Assembly (NCBI GenBank): GCA_965229695.1 | Contig: OZ245921.1 | Span: 2,294,001-2,358,000, forward strand | Direction of reading: 5' to 3' | From: JANSYL01 sp965229695 | Lineage (GTDB): Bacteria > Pseudomonadota > Alphaproteobacteria > Rhodobacterales > Rhodobacteraceae | DNA: 64,000 nt | Shown here: one piece after another, positions 41,769-49,833 of the stretch | Numbering within the stretch: the stretch's first letter is position 1 | How the letters are laid out: each line of letters opens with the position of its first letter | The notes under the pieces: generated by a model | The model's input: only the letters and a program-made list of their open reading frames with translations | What the model was told of the DNA's origin: nothing | Databases searched by the model: none | Made by a program: the position numbers and the translations under genes

Positions 41769-42704
41769 TCACCCTTTCACCGCGCCCGCTGTCATCCCGG
41801 TGATGATCTGACGCGAGGCAAAAAGGGTAAAGAGGATCGGCGGGATCGCCAAAAGCATGCCTGTGGCAAAGATCGTGCCCAGACCGTCAAACTCGCTGGC
41901 ATTGTTCACGATCAGGATCGGCACAGTCATCGTGTCACGATCCGCCAGGGCCGAGGCCAGCAGGTATTCGTTCCATGCGATGCGAAAGGTAAAGATCGAC
42001 GCCGCGGCCAGCCCCGGTTTGATCAACGGCAGAACCACCAGGAAGAACACCTGGAACGGCCCAGCCCCGTCAACGCGCGCGGCCTCCTCCAACGACCGGG
42101 GCACCTGCACGATGAAGCTTTGCAAAATCCAGATCACAAAAGGCAGGTTCATCGCCACATAGACCAGAATGATGCCCGAATGTGTGCCCGCTAGGCAGAC
42201 ATCACCACGCCCGCCAAAAGTGTCGCGAATCCAGCCGCCCACCATGGTGTCATTGTCGATGCAAAACGCGTTGTTCCAAAGGCCAAAGACCGGCACCAAA
42301 AGCACTGCGGGCGGGATCATCCGCACGGCCAGGGTCGAAAGCGACAGGCTGTCCCGGCCCATGAAGCGAAAGCGCACCAGCGCATAGGCCGCCATACAAC
42401 CAAAGATCAGCGTCAGCGCCGTGGAAACCAGCGCGATGATGATCGAGTTGATGAACGCCCCGCCGAATCGGATCGAGCAAAAACGCAGATGCTCGGGCTC
42501 GTACCAAAGGATATCGCAAAGCGCGGTTTCGTAATTGCGGATCGTTGGCAGAAACAACAAGCCGCCCGCGCCCGAGGTGATATCCACATCCAGTTTCAGC
42601 GAATTGACCAGAAGCAACAGCACCGGCCCCACGGACATGAAAACCAGAACCGCGATCAGCGCGTAAAAGGCCGGGTTCTGACGGTCATAGCTGGTATCGG
42701 CCAT
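41769..42704 (-). CDS. ABC sugar transporter permease (MalG-like)
   Basis: A 311-residue inner-membrane permease of the carbohydrate uptake-1 family. Six hydrophobic segments are expected, and the EAA loop appears as SLEEAARVDGAGPFQVFFLVVLPLIKPGL. An extra periplasmic insertion (about residues 40-75 and 155-180, with cysteines in ALCDILWYEPEHLRFCS and AFCIDNDTM) makes it longer than MalG. It sits 3 bases after the partner permease gene and 1 base before the UPF0261 gene. Confidence 0.93.
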   Translation of the reverse strand: MADTSYDRQNPAFYALIAVLVFMSVGPVLLLLVNSLKLDVDITSGAGGLLFLPTIRNYETALCDILWYEPEHLRFCSIRFGGAFINSIIIALVSTALTLIFGCMAAYALVRFRFMGRDSLSLSTLAVRMIPPAVLLVPVFGLWNNAFCIDNDTMVGGWIRDTFGGRGDVCLAGTHSGIILVYVAMNLPFVIWILQSFIVQVPRSLEEAARVDGAGPFQVFFLVVLPLIKPGLAAASIFTFRIAWNEYLLASALADRDTMTVPILIVNNASEFDGLGTIFATGMLLAIPPILFTLFASRQIITGMTAGAVKG

Positions 42705-42707
42705 CGC

Positions 42708-43622
42708 TCAGCCCTCCTCTTCCGCGGTGAATTTCAGTTTGCGCGCACGGGCTTCCTGCCAACGGGTGAAGGCGAACATGCCCAGCGTCAGCACCATCAG
42801 AAGCATCAGCAGATAGTTCGACATCGCCGCCGCCTCGCCCAACTCGCGGAACTCGCGCGCGGTGCGGGCGATACGCAGCGCCAGGATTTCGGTCGACAGG
42901 CCCGGACCGCCGCCAGTCATGACCAGGATCACCTCAAGCACTTTGAACGCATCGATCAGACGCAAAAGCATGGTGACGATCAGAACCGGCGCCATGAGCG
43001 GTAGTTTGATGAACCAAATCTGCTGCCAGGCGGTCGCGCCATCGATGCGCGCAGCCTCCAGCGCTGATCGCGGCAGTGATTGCAGCGCGGCCAACGCCAG
43101 GATGAAAATGAAGGGGGTCCATTGCCAGATATCAGCGATGATCACCGACAAAAGCGGATTCTGCCCAAGCCAATCGACCGACGGCAAGCCCGCGGCCTCA
43201 AGGAAGCGATTAAAGGTGCCATAGGTCTGGTGGAACATGTAGCGCCAGACCAGGCCAACAACGACGGGCGCAATCATCATCGGCAGAATGAACAGCGTGC
43301 GCAGCACCGACATGCCGCGAATGTTGCGATCCAACAGCAGGGCGAGACCAACGCCGATCACCATTTCGGCGCTGACCACGGTGAAGGCAAAGATCAGCGT
43401 GATCCAAAAGCTTTCATGGAAGGCCGGATCGACCAGCAACCGGGCGTAATTTGCCAGGCCGACAAACTCGGTTTCCGAAATGTTTTGACTGGGGTCCCAT
43501 TCGCGGAAGCTGCCCCAGACCATGTAGCCAATTGGGTAAAACAGCGCGAGGATCATGACCAGCGCGGCGGGCGCGACGAAAAGATAGGGCGTAAGCCTGT
43601 TGATGGACTGGCGCTGTGACAT
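42708..43622 (-). CDS. ABC sugar transporter permease (MalF-like)
   Basis: A 304-residue inner-membrane permease. LTPYLFVAPAALVMILALFYP is the first membrane segment and ALEAARIDGATAWQQIWFIKLP is the EAA loop. The ATG at 43622 is chosen because it begins the usual short cytoplasmic N-terminus; the longer frame to 43712 would cover a hairpin. It pairs with the MalG-like gene 3 bases downstream. Confidence 0.93.
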   Translation of the reverse strand: MSQRQSINRLTPYLFVAPAALVMILALFYPIGYMVWGSFREWDPSQNISETEFVGLANYARLLVDPAFHESFWITLIFAFTVVSAEMVIGVGLALLLDRNIRGMSVLRTLFILPMMIAPVVVGLVWRYMFHQTYGTFNRFLEAAGLPSVDWLGQNPLLSVIIADIWQWTPFIFILALAALQSLPRSALEAARIDGATAWQQIWFIKLPLMAPVLIVTMLLRLIDAFKVLEVILVMTGGGPGLSTEILALRIARTAREFRELGEAAAMSNYLLMLLMVLTLGMFAFTRWQEARARKLKFTAEEEG

Positions 43623-43663
43623 CGGCGCTCTCTGCCTTTTGGTATGGGACCGGTCGTGGGAAA

Positions 43664-43689
43664 CCTTCGGGCGGAACACCGCCCGAAGG
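43664..43689 (-). terminator. Strong hairpin between SBP and permease genes
   Basis: CCTTCGGGCGG (43664-43674) and CCGCCCGAAGG (43679-43689) form a perfect 11-bp stem with a 4-base loop. On the minus strand it is followed only by GGTTTCCC, so full intrinsic termination is unlikely. Such hairpins after SBP genes usually stabilise the SBP mRNA or partly reduce permease expression. Confidence 0.7.
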
Positions 43690-43738
43690 CCAGGGAGAGT
43701 GGGTCCGCGCACAGGGTGGCGCGAACCCCTGACTGGGC

Positions 43739-45067
43739 TTATTGCCAGACGTAGTAGCCTTCTTCTTCCATCAAGGCTTGGGTCCGTTCAGCAATACCAT
43801 CAAGGGCTTGCTGAATGTCCAAACCTTCTGTCAGAACCTGGCTCATCGTGGTGCCGATATCAGCGTTGATGCGGCCCCATGGCGGGATAATCGGGCGCCA
43901 ATCCGGGTCGGCATCGGCCAGGGCCTCACCAAAGGTGGCCGACCAGGGATATTGCGCGTTCAGATCAGGGTTCTGGTAGGTCGAGAAGCGCGAGGGGTTG
44001 CCGCCAGCCATCGCGACGGCCAAGTCACCTTCGCGGCTGGTCAGCCATTGCATCAGCAGGAAGGCTGCCTCGGGCTCGGCCGCGTTGCGCGGAATGGCCA
44101 GGCCAAAGCCACCGGTCTGGCTGCCAGCGCGGGTGCCCACGGGATGGGCGGCCCATCCGACATTGCCAACCACTTGGCTGCGGCTTTCATCCTCAAACGT
44201 CGGGGCGAAAGCGATGGAGTCAAGGAACATGGCTGCCTGCCCTTGCGCAAACGCATTGGCCGCTTCAGCCGGACCAAAGGCGGATGAGCCTTCGGGGCCG
44301 CAATCGACGATGGTGCGCAATGCCTCTGCCGCAGCAACGCCTTCGGGGCTGTTGATGGTTGGAACCCAACCGTCGCCAAAGACACGGCCGCCCAGCGGAG
44401 CCAGGTGCAGCAGGAAGGCGTGGCTCGCCTGGTGGCCCGACGCCGCGCGGGACGCGACACCGCCCATGCCCGGTTCAAGCTCGGGGATCAGACAGGCCAG
44501 TTCCAACAGTTCGTCATAGGTTTCCGGAACCTCCAGCCCGTGCTCTTCAAACACGTCGGTCCGGTAGTACAAAACCGAGGTCTCCGAGCCGAAGGGTAGG
44601 CCATAGAGCGATCCGGTTGGACCCGGCAGATAGCCACGCTCGCCACCGGCGACGCCGATATTCTGGACATAGCCATCAATCAGGTCAGAGGCGTCATAGT
44701 TCGGATCGACCAGACGCGGGTTCATGAAGAACGGCGCTAGGTTGTGGATCTGATCGGCATACACATAGTCCGCCTTGGAAAAGACCACATAAGCGATCAA
44801 GTCATAGGCGCCTTCATCCAGCGCCAGTTCCAGCGTCTGACGTTCCCGCATGTCGAGATAGGGCAGCATGTCCACCTCAACCTCGATCCCGGTTTCTTCG
44901 GTGAATTGGGGCAGAACCTCCATCACCGCGTTGTAATGGGGATGCGCGGGGAAATTCACGATCAAGGTCGTGCCTTCATATGGCGCATAGGGCCCGTCCT
45001 GCGCGGCTGCGGCGCTTGCAAGCGCCATGCCGGCGACCAGGGTGGTCGTCTTCAATATCTTCAGCAT
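43739..45067 (-). CDS. ABC sugar transporter substrate-binding protein
   Basis: A 442-residue periplasmic binding protein of the carbohydrate uptake-1 class. The signal peptide MLKILKTTTLVAGMALASA is followed by a likely cleavage at AAAQD. The mature part shows FTEETGIEVEVDMLPYLD, GLPFGSETSVLYYRTDVFEEHG and FAQGQAAMFLDS, as in sugar-binding SBPs. It lies between the UgpC-type ATPase (33 bases upstream) and the permeases. The sugar is not identifiable from sequence; polyols or pentoses are common ligands of relatives. Confidence 0.92.
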   Translation of the reverse strand: MLKILKTTTLVAGMALASAAAAQDGPYAPYEGTTLIVNFPAHPHYNAVMEVLPQFTEETGIEVEVDMLPYLDMRERQTLELALDEGAYDLIAYVVFSKADYVYADQIHNLAPFFMNPRLVDPNYDASDLIDGYVQNIGVAGGERGYLPGPTGSLYGLPFGSETSVLYYRTDVFEEHGLEVPETYDELLELACLIPELEPGMGGVASRAASGHQASHAFLLHLAPLGGRVFGDGWVPTINSPEGVAAAEALRTIVDCGPEGSSAFGPAEAANAFAQGQAAMFLDSIAFAPTFEDESRSQVVGNVGWAAHPVGTRAGSQTGGFGLAIPRNAAEPEAAFLLMQWLTSREGDLAVAMAGGNPSRFSTYQNPDLNAQYPWSATFGEALADADPDWRPIIPPWGRINADIGTTMSQVLTEGLDIQQALDGIAERTQALMEEEGYYVWQ

Positions 45068-45100
45068 CCTATTCCTCCCAGTTGCTGAGTGATGACGGCG

Positions 45101-46189
45101 CTACAGCGCCACTTCGGTCTTCGGATCGAAGAGGTGCAGCCCCTCGGGCCGCACCGCGAAGCGCAGGGTTTCCCCTAACGCGATAGGTGTTTCGGATTTC
45201 AGCTCGACCGTGACCTGGGCCTTGCCGCAGTCGCAGATCAGAACCGATTGCGCGCCCACATATTCGGACACGACGACATTGAGATCGAAGGATTCTTCCG
45301 CCGCCGCGTCGGGCGCATATTCAAGATCAGAGGGGCGCACCCCCAATACGACCGTCTTGGCCGCCTTGTTGCGCGCGCGGCTGGCCAAAGCCTGCGGCAG
45401 GCGAATGGCAAACCCATCGCCTTCGGCAAAAAGCGCGCCGTCGCGTTCGGCCAGGTCGGCATCCATGAAATTCATCGGGGGTGACCCCAGGAACCCGGCC
45501 ACAAACTTGTTCACCGGGTTCTTGAACAGCTCGGCTGGCGTACCCTGCTGTTGGATATAGCCGCCATGCATGACCACGATCCGATCAGCGAGCGTCATCG
45601 CCTCGATCTGGTCATGGGTCACATAGATCATGTTCTTCTGAACACTCTGACGCATAACCGCCAGCTCCGCCCGCATTTGCCCGCGCAGTTTTGCGTCGAG
45701 GTTCGAAAGCGGCTCATCAAAAAGAAAGGTCGCGGCATCCCGGCATAGGGCGCGGCCCATGGCGACGCGCTGCCGCTGACCGCCGGAAAGCTCACCGGGT
45801 TTGCGATCCAGAAATTGGGCAAGGCCAAGCATCTCGGCCACGTCTTTGACCTTTTTGTTGATCACATCTTGCGGGGTTTTTTGCAGGCGCAGTGAAAACG
45901 ACATGTTCCGCGCGACATTCATATGCGGGTAAAGCGCATAGTCTTGGAACACCATGGCGATGTCCCGGTCTTTCGGATCAAGCCCGCTGATCGGGCGGTC
46001 ATCCATATAGATTTCGCCGTCTGACACGGTTTCGAGCCCGGCGAGCATGCGCAGCGTCGTGGACTTGCCGCAGCCCGACGGCCCCACCAAGACCGTGAAC
46101 TCATTCTCAGCCATATCCAGATCGATCCCGTGCAGGACTTCGACCGCGCCATAGCGCTTGATCAGCTTTTCTAACCGGATATTCGGCAT
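45101..46189 (-). CDS. ABC transporter ATP-binding protein, UgpC/MalK type
   Basis: A 362-residue ATPase for sugar uptake. Walker A GPSGCGKST, signature LSGGQRQRVAMGRAL, Walker B FLFDEPLSNLDA and a C-terminal MOP/TOBE-like regulatory domain (from about 240) are present. The ATG at 46189 begins MPNIRLEKL, the normal start; the frame to 46252 runs through the promoter. Unusually it is the first gene of the transporter operon, before the SBP. It is divergent from the GntR gene across 129 bases containing a candidate operator. Confidence 0.93.
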   Translation of the reverse strand: MPNIRLEKLIKRYGAVEVLHGIDLDMAENEFTVLVGPSGCGKSTTLRMLAGLETVSDGEIYMDDRPISGLDPKDRDIAMVFQDYALYPHMNVARNMSFSLRLQKTPQDVINKKVKDVAEMLGLAQFLDRKPGELSGGQRQRVAMGRALCRDAATFLFDEPLSNLDAKLRGQMRAELAVMRQSVQKNMIYVTHDQIEAMTLADRIVVMHGGYIQQQGTPAELFKNPVNKFVAGFLGSPPMNFMDADLAERDGALFAEGDGFAIRLPQALASRARNKAAKTVVLGVRPSDLEYAPDAAAEESFDLNVVVSEYVGAQSVLICDCGKAQVTVELKSETPIALGETLRFAVRPEGLHLFDPKTEVAL

Positions 46190-46220
46190 CGAATCCCTCT
46201 TCCCAACTTGTTGAACAGCA

Positions 46221-46238
46221 TTGTGTATACAAAACTGA
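46221..46238. promoter_or_regulatory. Candidate GntR operator, copy 1
   Basis: TTGTGTATACAAAA (46221-46234) is a near-palindrome around GTATAC, and the longer TGTATACAAAACTGA (46224-46238) recurs with one difference at 47036-47050. It lies in the divergent promoter region of the UgpC-type ATPase gene and the GntR gene. FadR/FCD-type GntR proteins typically bind TnGTnnnACnA-like palindromes, which fits. Confidence 0.6.
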
Positions 46239-46318
46239 ATGTAAATATCCAAATTTGCATTTTTTCGCGCGATCCGATAACACTTGTCTTATGCAGAAGA
46301 GTGTAAGGTGACCCATCC

Positions 46319-46987
46319 ATGTCCAAACAAGCGGCATCAAAACCAAGCGGCACGCCACGCGGCGGCACCGTCAAGCATATCGAAACAACGCTGATGGACG
46401 AAATCGCCGCGGGCGCACTCGGCCCCGGGGAACGTTTGGATGAGGTGAAATTGACCGAGCGCTTTGGCGTATCTCGCACGCCCGTGCGTGAGGCGTTGTC
46501 GCGCTTGGTCGCCCAAGGCATCTTGATCCCCGGCGAAAAACGCGGGGTGCGCGTTGCTCAATATACGCGGCAGGAATTGGCACAAATATTTGAAGCTATG
46601 CATGAAATTGAAGCCGCTTGCGCGCGCATTGCTGCGCAAAGACTAACGCTTTTGGCCCGGTTAGAGATTGAAACCGCCCAGGCCGCTTGTGTCGAAGCGG
46701 CTCATGCAGGCGATCGCATGGCCTATCTGCGGGCCAATGAAAGCTTGCACGCTGCAATCTATCTGGCCACCGGCAACCCCTATATGGCCGAGATTGCCAG
46801 CGAGTTCCGCCGACGCACCGGCCCGTTCCGTGCAAAAAAATTCGAAAGCCAAGCCGATCTAATCGCGTCAGCCGAGAGTCATGAAAAGCTGATTGCTTCG
46901 ATCTTCTCAGAGGATTCGGATGCTGCGTCAGACGGTATGCGCGCGCATATGGCGGTCAGTTTTAAGCAAACCTTGGCAGCAAACTGA
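46319..46987 (+). CDS. GntR-family (FadR/FCD) transcriptional regulator
   Basis: A 222-residue regulator with a GntR winged HTH (LDEVKLTERFGVSRTPVREALS, about residues 40-60) and an FCD domain (EAMHEIEAACARIAA, RANESLHAAIYLATGN). The standard length contrasts with the tandem-HTH GntR at 19942. It heads the plus-strand half of the sugar cluster and is divergent from the ABC operon. The repeated TGTATRCAAAACTGA element in front of itself and of the MBL gene suggests it controls both halves. Confidence 0.92.
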   Translation: MSKQAASKPSGTPRGGTVKHIETTLMDEIAAGALGPGERLDEVKLTERFGVSRTPVREALSRLVAQGILIPGEKRGVRVAQYTRQELAQIFEAMHEIEAACARIAAQRLTLLARLEIETAQAACVEAAHAGDRMAYLRANESLHAAIYLATGNPYMAEIASEFRRRTGPFRAKKFESQADLIASAESHEKLIASIFSEDSDAASDGMRAHMAVSFKQTLAAN

Positions 46988-47035
46988 CCCTGAGCCGATA
47001 ATTTCATCTTGCTATCGCACACAAGCTGATGCATT

Positions 47036-47050
47036 TGTATGCAAAACTGA
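47036..47050. promoter_or_regulatory. Candidate GntR operator, copy 2
   Basis: TGTATGCAAAACTGA matches copy 1 at 14 of 15 positions and contains the dyad TTTG-TATG-CAAA when read from 47034. It sits in the 86-base gap between the GntR stop and the MBL-fold gene, 24 bases before that gene's start codon, so the plus-strand enzymes probably have their own regulated promoter. Confidence 0.6.
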
Positions 47051-47073
47051 CTCGCGGCGCATGGAGGACCAGG

Positions 47074-48009
47074 ATGGGCGTGCAAGAAACCAAGATCTAT
47101 CCGATCAATACCGGTTGGCTGGAAGCCGACCTTGGGACGTACACCTTCTGGAAGGGGCCCGCAGGCAAGAAGTTCTGGAACCCCGTCTACTGCCATTACG
47201 TTGATACGGGCGAGCATAAGATCTTGATCGACACGGGCCTGTGTGACGAAGAACGCGCCACCAAATACCACCACAAATGCCAAAAGCGCGGCTGCCTTCA
47301 GGTGCATGAGCACTTGGAGCAAAAGCTTGGCGTCCACCCTGATGAGATCGACGCCATCGTCTTCACCCATCTGCACTGGGATCACGTGCAGAACATGAAG
47401 AAGTTCAAAAACGCCCGCTACATCGCCCCAAAGGCCGAGATCGAAATGGCCTATAACCCCCTGCCGCTTTACTACCGCACCTATGAAAGCGGCTATCTAG
47501 GCATTGAGCCTGCTTATGCCGGCTGTGTTTTCGAAGCCGTCGAAGATGAATGCGAGGTTCTGCCTGGCATCACCATGTTCCACACACCGGGCCATTCCGT
47601 TGGCCATATGGCGGTGACCGTCGCTACCTCTGCCGGTGATATCGTGGTGGCGGGGGATGCCATCTTTCAGGAGCGCAACATGGAACCCTGCGAGGCCGAA
47701 GGCTGGCGCTACTGGGTGCCTGCCCGCTTTGTGAACAGCTATGAAGGCTGGAAATCGGTCGAGGAACTCGACAAGCGCGCCGATTACATCCTGGCCTGCC
47801 ATGATGAAGCCGCCAATGCCCGGTCAAACGTGTTTCCCTATGAGGGCATGCCGCTACGCAAACGCCGCCAGGTGATCCCTGGCTTCCAGTTCTATTTCGG
47901 CGACATGCCCGACGGTGCGGTGGAAAAATCCGCCCCCGCCATGAAGAAGGAGGATGTGGCCGCCTATCTCGCCAGCCTCAAACACCCGAAGGATATGGCC
48001 GAAAGCTAA
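47074..48009 (+). CDS. MBL-fold metallo-hydrolase (AHL-lactonase-like)
   Basis: A 311-residue metallo-beta-lactamase-fold hydrolase. The binuclear zinc motif is THLHWDHV (His99, His101, Asp103, His104), with further ligands in HTPGHSVGH and VVAGDAIF. GGAGG lies upstream of the ATG at 47074, which excludes the longer frame from 47029. Although similar to N-acyl-homoserine lactonases, its place in a sugar operon suggests hydrolysis of a sugar lactone. HAD and aldolase genes follow at 3-base spacing. Confidence 0.88.
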   Translation: MGVQETKIYPINTGWLEADLGTYTFWKGPAGKKFWNPVYCHYVDTGEHKILIDTGLCDEERATKYHHKCQKRGCLQVHEHLEQKLGVHPDEIDAIVFTHLHWDHVQNMKKFKNARYIAPKAEIEMAYNPLPLYYRTYESGYLGIEPAYAGCVFEAVEDECEVLPGITMFHTPGHSVGHMAVTVATSAGDIVVAGDAIFQERNMEPCEAEGWRYWVPARFVNSYEGWKSVEELDKRADYILACHDEAANARSNVFPYEGMPLRKRRQVIPGFQFYFGDMPDGAVEKSAPAMKKEDVAAYLASLKHPKDMAES

Positions 48010-48012
48010 GCC

Positions 48013-48864
48013 ATGCAGGCGATTGAAAGCCTTGTTGAGGTGGCTGATCGGTTCGATGCCATCGTTCTGGACCAATGGGGGGTTCTGCATGACGGAACCC
48101 GCCCATATCCCGGCGTGGCCGCAGCGCTCGAGGCCTTGGCGGCCTCAAAAACACGGCTGGCGGTGTTGTCGAATTCGGGCAAGCGCGCTGCGCTCAATGC
48201 CGACCGGATCGCGAGCATGGGGATCGATACGTCAGTCTTCGACACGGTGATGACCTCGGGCGAAGCGCTCTGGCGTGATATCGACGCGGCGCGCCGTCCG
48301 GGGCGCGATGTTTTTGTCATATCCGCCGATCCTGCCGATGCCGTGGCCTGGGCTGAGGGGCTCGACCTAAATCTGGTCTCGGATTTGGACCAGGCTGAGT
48401 TGGTAATCTTGATGGGGATCGCACCCGAAGCGGCCCAGCAAAGCGGCCATCTGGCCGATTTGGGGGCGCGGATCAAAGCGCTGGGGCTGACGGTTTATTG
48501 CACCAATCCAGATCGCGCCTCCCCCCGCGCGGGCGGCGTGGTTGTGCCCTCGCCCGGTGCGGTGGCCCATGCGTGGGCCGACGCCGGGGTGCGCACCGTA
48601 TTTTACGGAAAACCGCACGAACCCATTTTTCGCGCTTTGGAAACCGCCCTTGACCTGTCACCACACCGTCTGGCGATGGTGGGGGATAGTTTGGAACATG
48701 ACATCGCTGGCGGACACGCCGCCGGGTGGGCGACGGTTTTCATCCAGGGCGGGCTGCATGCCAGCCTGTTCACCAAGGCCACCGGTGTCGATGGCGCGCT
48801 TGCCTTGCTTGCCGCCAAAGAGGCCGCCCCGCTACCAGATTTCACTTTGCCGTTTCTGAGGTGA
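48013..48864 (+). CDS. HAD-superfamily phosphatase, subclass IIA (TIGR01459-like)
   Basis: A 283-residue HAD protein. Motif I is LDQWGVLHDG with nucleophile Asp20; the second Asp normal for phosphatases is Trp22, which is usual in the TIGR01459 subgroup and leaves its catalysis uncertain. AVLSNSGKRA is motif II, and MVGDSLEHDI is motif IV. Relatives dephosphorylate small sugar phosphates. It is packed with 3-base gaps between the MBL gene and the class II aldolase gene, so it belongs to the same pathway. Confidence 0.87.
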   Translation: MQAIESLVEVADRFDAIVLDQWGVLHDGTRPYPGVAAALEALAASKTRLAVLSNSGKRAALNADRIASMGIDTSVFDTVMTSGEALWRDIDAARRPGRDVFVISADPADAVAWAEGLDLNLVSDLDQAELVILMGIAPEAAQQSGHLADLGARIKALGLTVYCTNPDRASPRAGGVVVPSPGAVAHAWADAGVRTVFYGKPHEPIFRALETALDLSPHRLAMVGDSLEHDIAGGHAAGWATVFIQGGLHASLFTKATGVDGALALLAAKEAAPLPDFTLPFLR

Positions 48865-48867
48865 CAC

Positions 48868-49833
48868 ATGATCGATGCCGAAGAGTTTGACGCGTTTCGC
48901 CGCCTTTCCGCGCGGCTGGGGGGCAATCCACTGCGGGTGCAGGGGCCGGGTGGGAACACCTCGATCAAATATGACAACACGATGTGGATCAAAGCCTCGG
49001 GGACCGAACTGGCTGATGCGCAGCGCAAAGATATCTTCGTCGCCGTTAATCGACGCGCGGCGAAGGCGGAAATCGATGGCGCTGGGGATGGTAGCTGCAA
49101 GGATACGGTGATCGATCCCTCGAATGTGCTGCGCCCTTCGATCGAAACAACCTTCCATGCCGCGTTGGACTGGCGGGTGGTGGCCCATACCCATTCGGTG
49201 GCCACGCTGGTTCACGCGATCAGTCCCGAAGGCCGTGCCGCCGCTGCTGAAAAACTGGCCGATCTGCCGACCGTTCTGGTGCCTTACGCAAAGCCGGGTC
49301 TGCCCCTAACGCGCGAGATCCTGGCGCGGGTGACACCTGAAACTCAGGTGATCATTTTGGAGAACCATGGATTAATCTGCGCCTCTGATAGCGTCGCTGA
49401 CACCGAGGAACTGATTGAGGAGGTTGAGCGCCGCCTGACCCTGCCTGACCTTGCCCCCGTCCTGGCACCGCCGAAACAGGCCGCGCCGGATGGATTCACC
49501 TGGGCCGAAGAAAGCTGGCTTGCGCAGGTGCCGCGCGCCTATCAGCTGGCGACGGCGGGCACCTATTACCCCGATCATGTGGTGTTTCTTGGGCCGGCGC
49601 TGCCGGTCACGGATTATGATCAAAAGCGGCCCGCGCTGATCATCGAAGACTGGGGTGTTGCGATCCGCAAAGATGCCACCCCCTCGCAACGTGCCATGCT
49701 GCGCTGCCTGTCAGATGTGCTTGGGCGCCTGCCAATGGGCTGGCAAGCTGTCCCAATCGGGCCCGAGGCCGAAGCCACCCTGTTGAACTGGGATGCCGAG
49801 AAATACCGGCAAGCGCTGGCCGCGCAGTCATGA
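48868..49833 (+). CDS. Class II aldolase family protein, large form (RhaD-like)
   Basis: A 321-residue aldolase. The N-terminal 215 residues form the class II aldolase domain: PGGNTSIKYDNTMWIKASG, metal histidines in AHTHSVATLVHA, and LENHGLICAS. The C-terminal 100 residues (EESWLAQVPRAYQ… YPDHVVFLGP) resemble the second part of bifunctional rhamnulose-1-phosphate aldolase/dehydrogenases without the SDR domain. It probably cleaves the phosphosugar made by the kinase whose gene overlaps its stop by 4 bases. Confidence 0.88.
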   Translation: MIDAEEFDAFRRLSARLGGNPLRVQGPGGNTSIKYDNTMWIKASGTELADAQRKDIFVAVNRRAAKAEIDGAGDGSCKDTVIDPSNVLRPSIETTFHAALDWRVVAHTHSVATLVHAISPEGRAAAAEKLADLPTVLVPYAKPGLPLTREILARVTPETQVIILENHGLICASDSVADTEELIEEVERRLTLPDLAPVLAPPKQAAPDGFTWAEESWLAQVPRAYQLATAGTYYPDHVVFLGPALPVTDYDQKRPALIIEDWGVAIRKDATPSQRAMLRCLSDVLGRLPMGWQAVPIGPEAEATLLNWDAEKYRQALAAQS

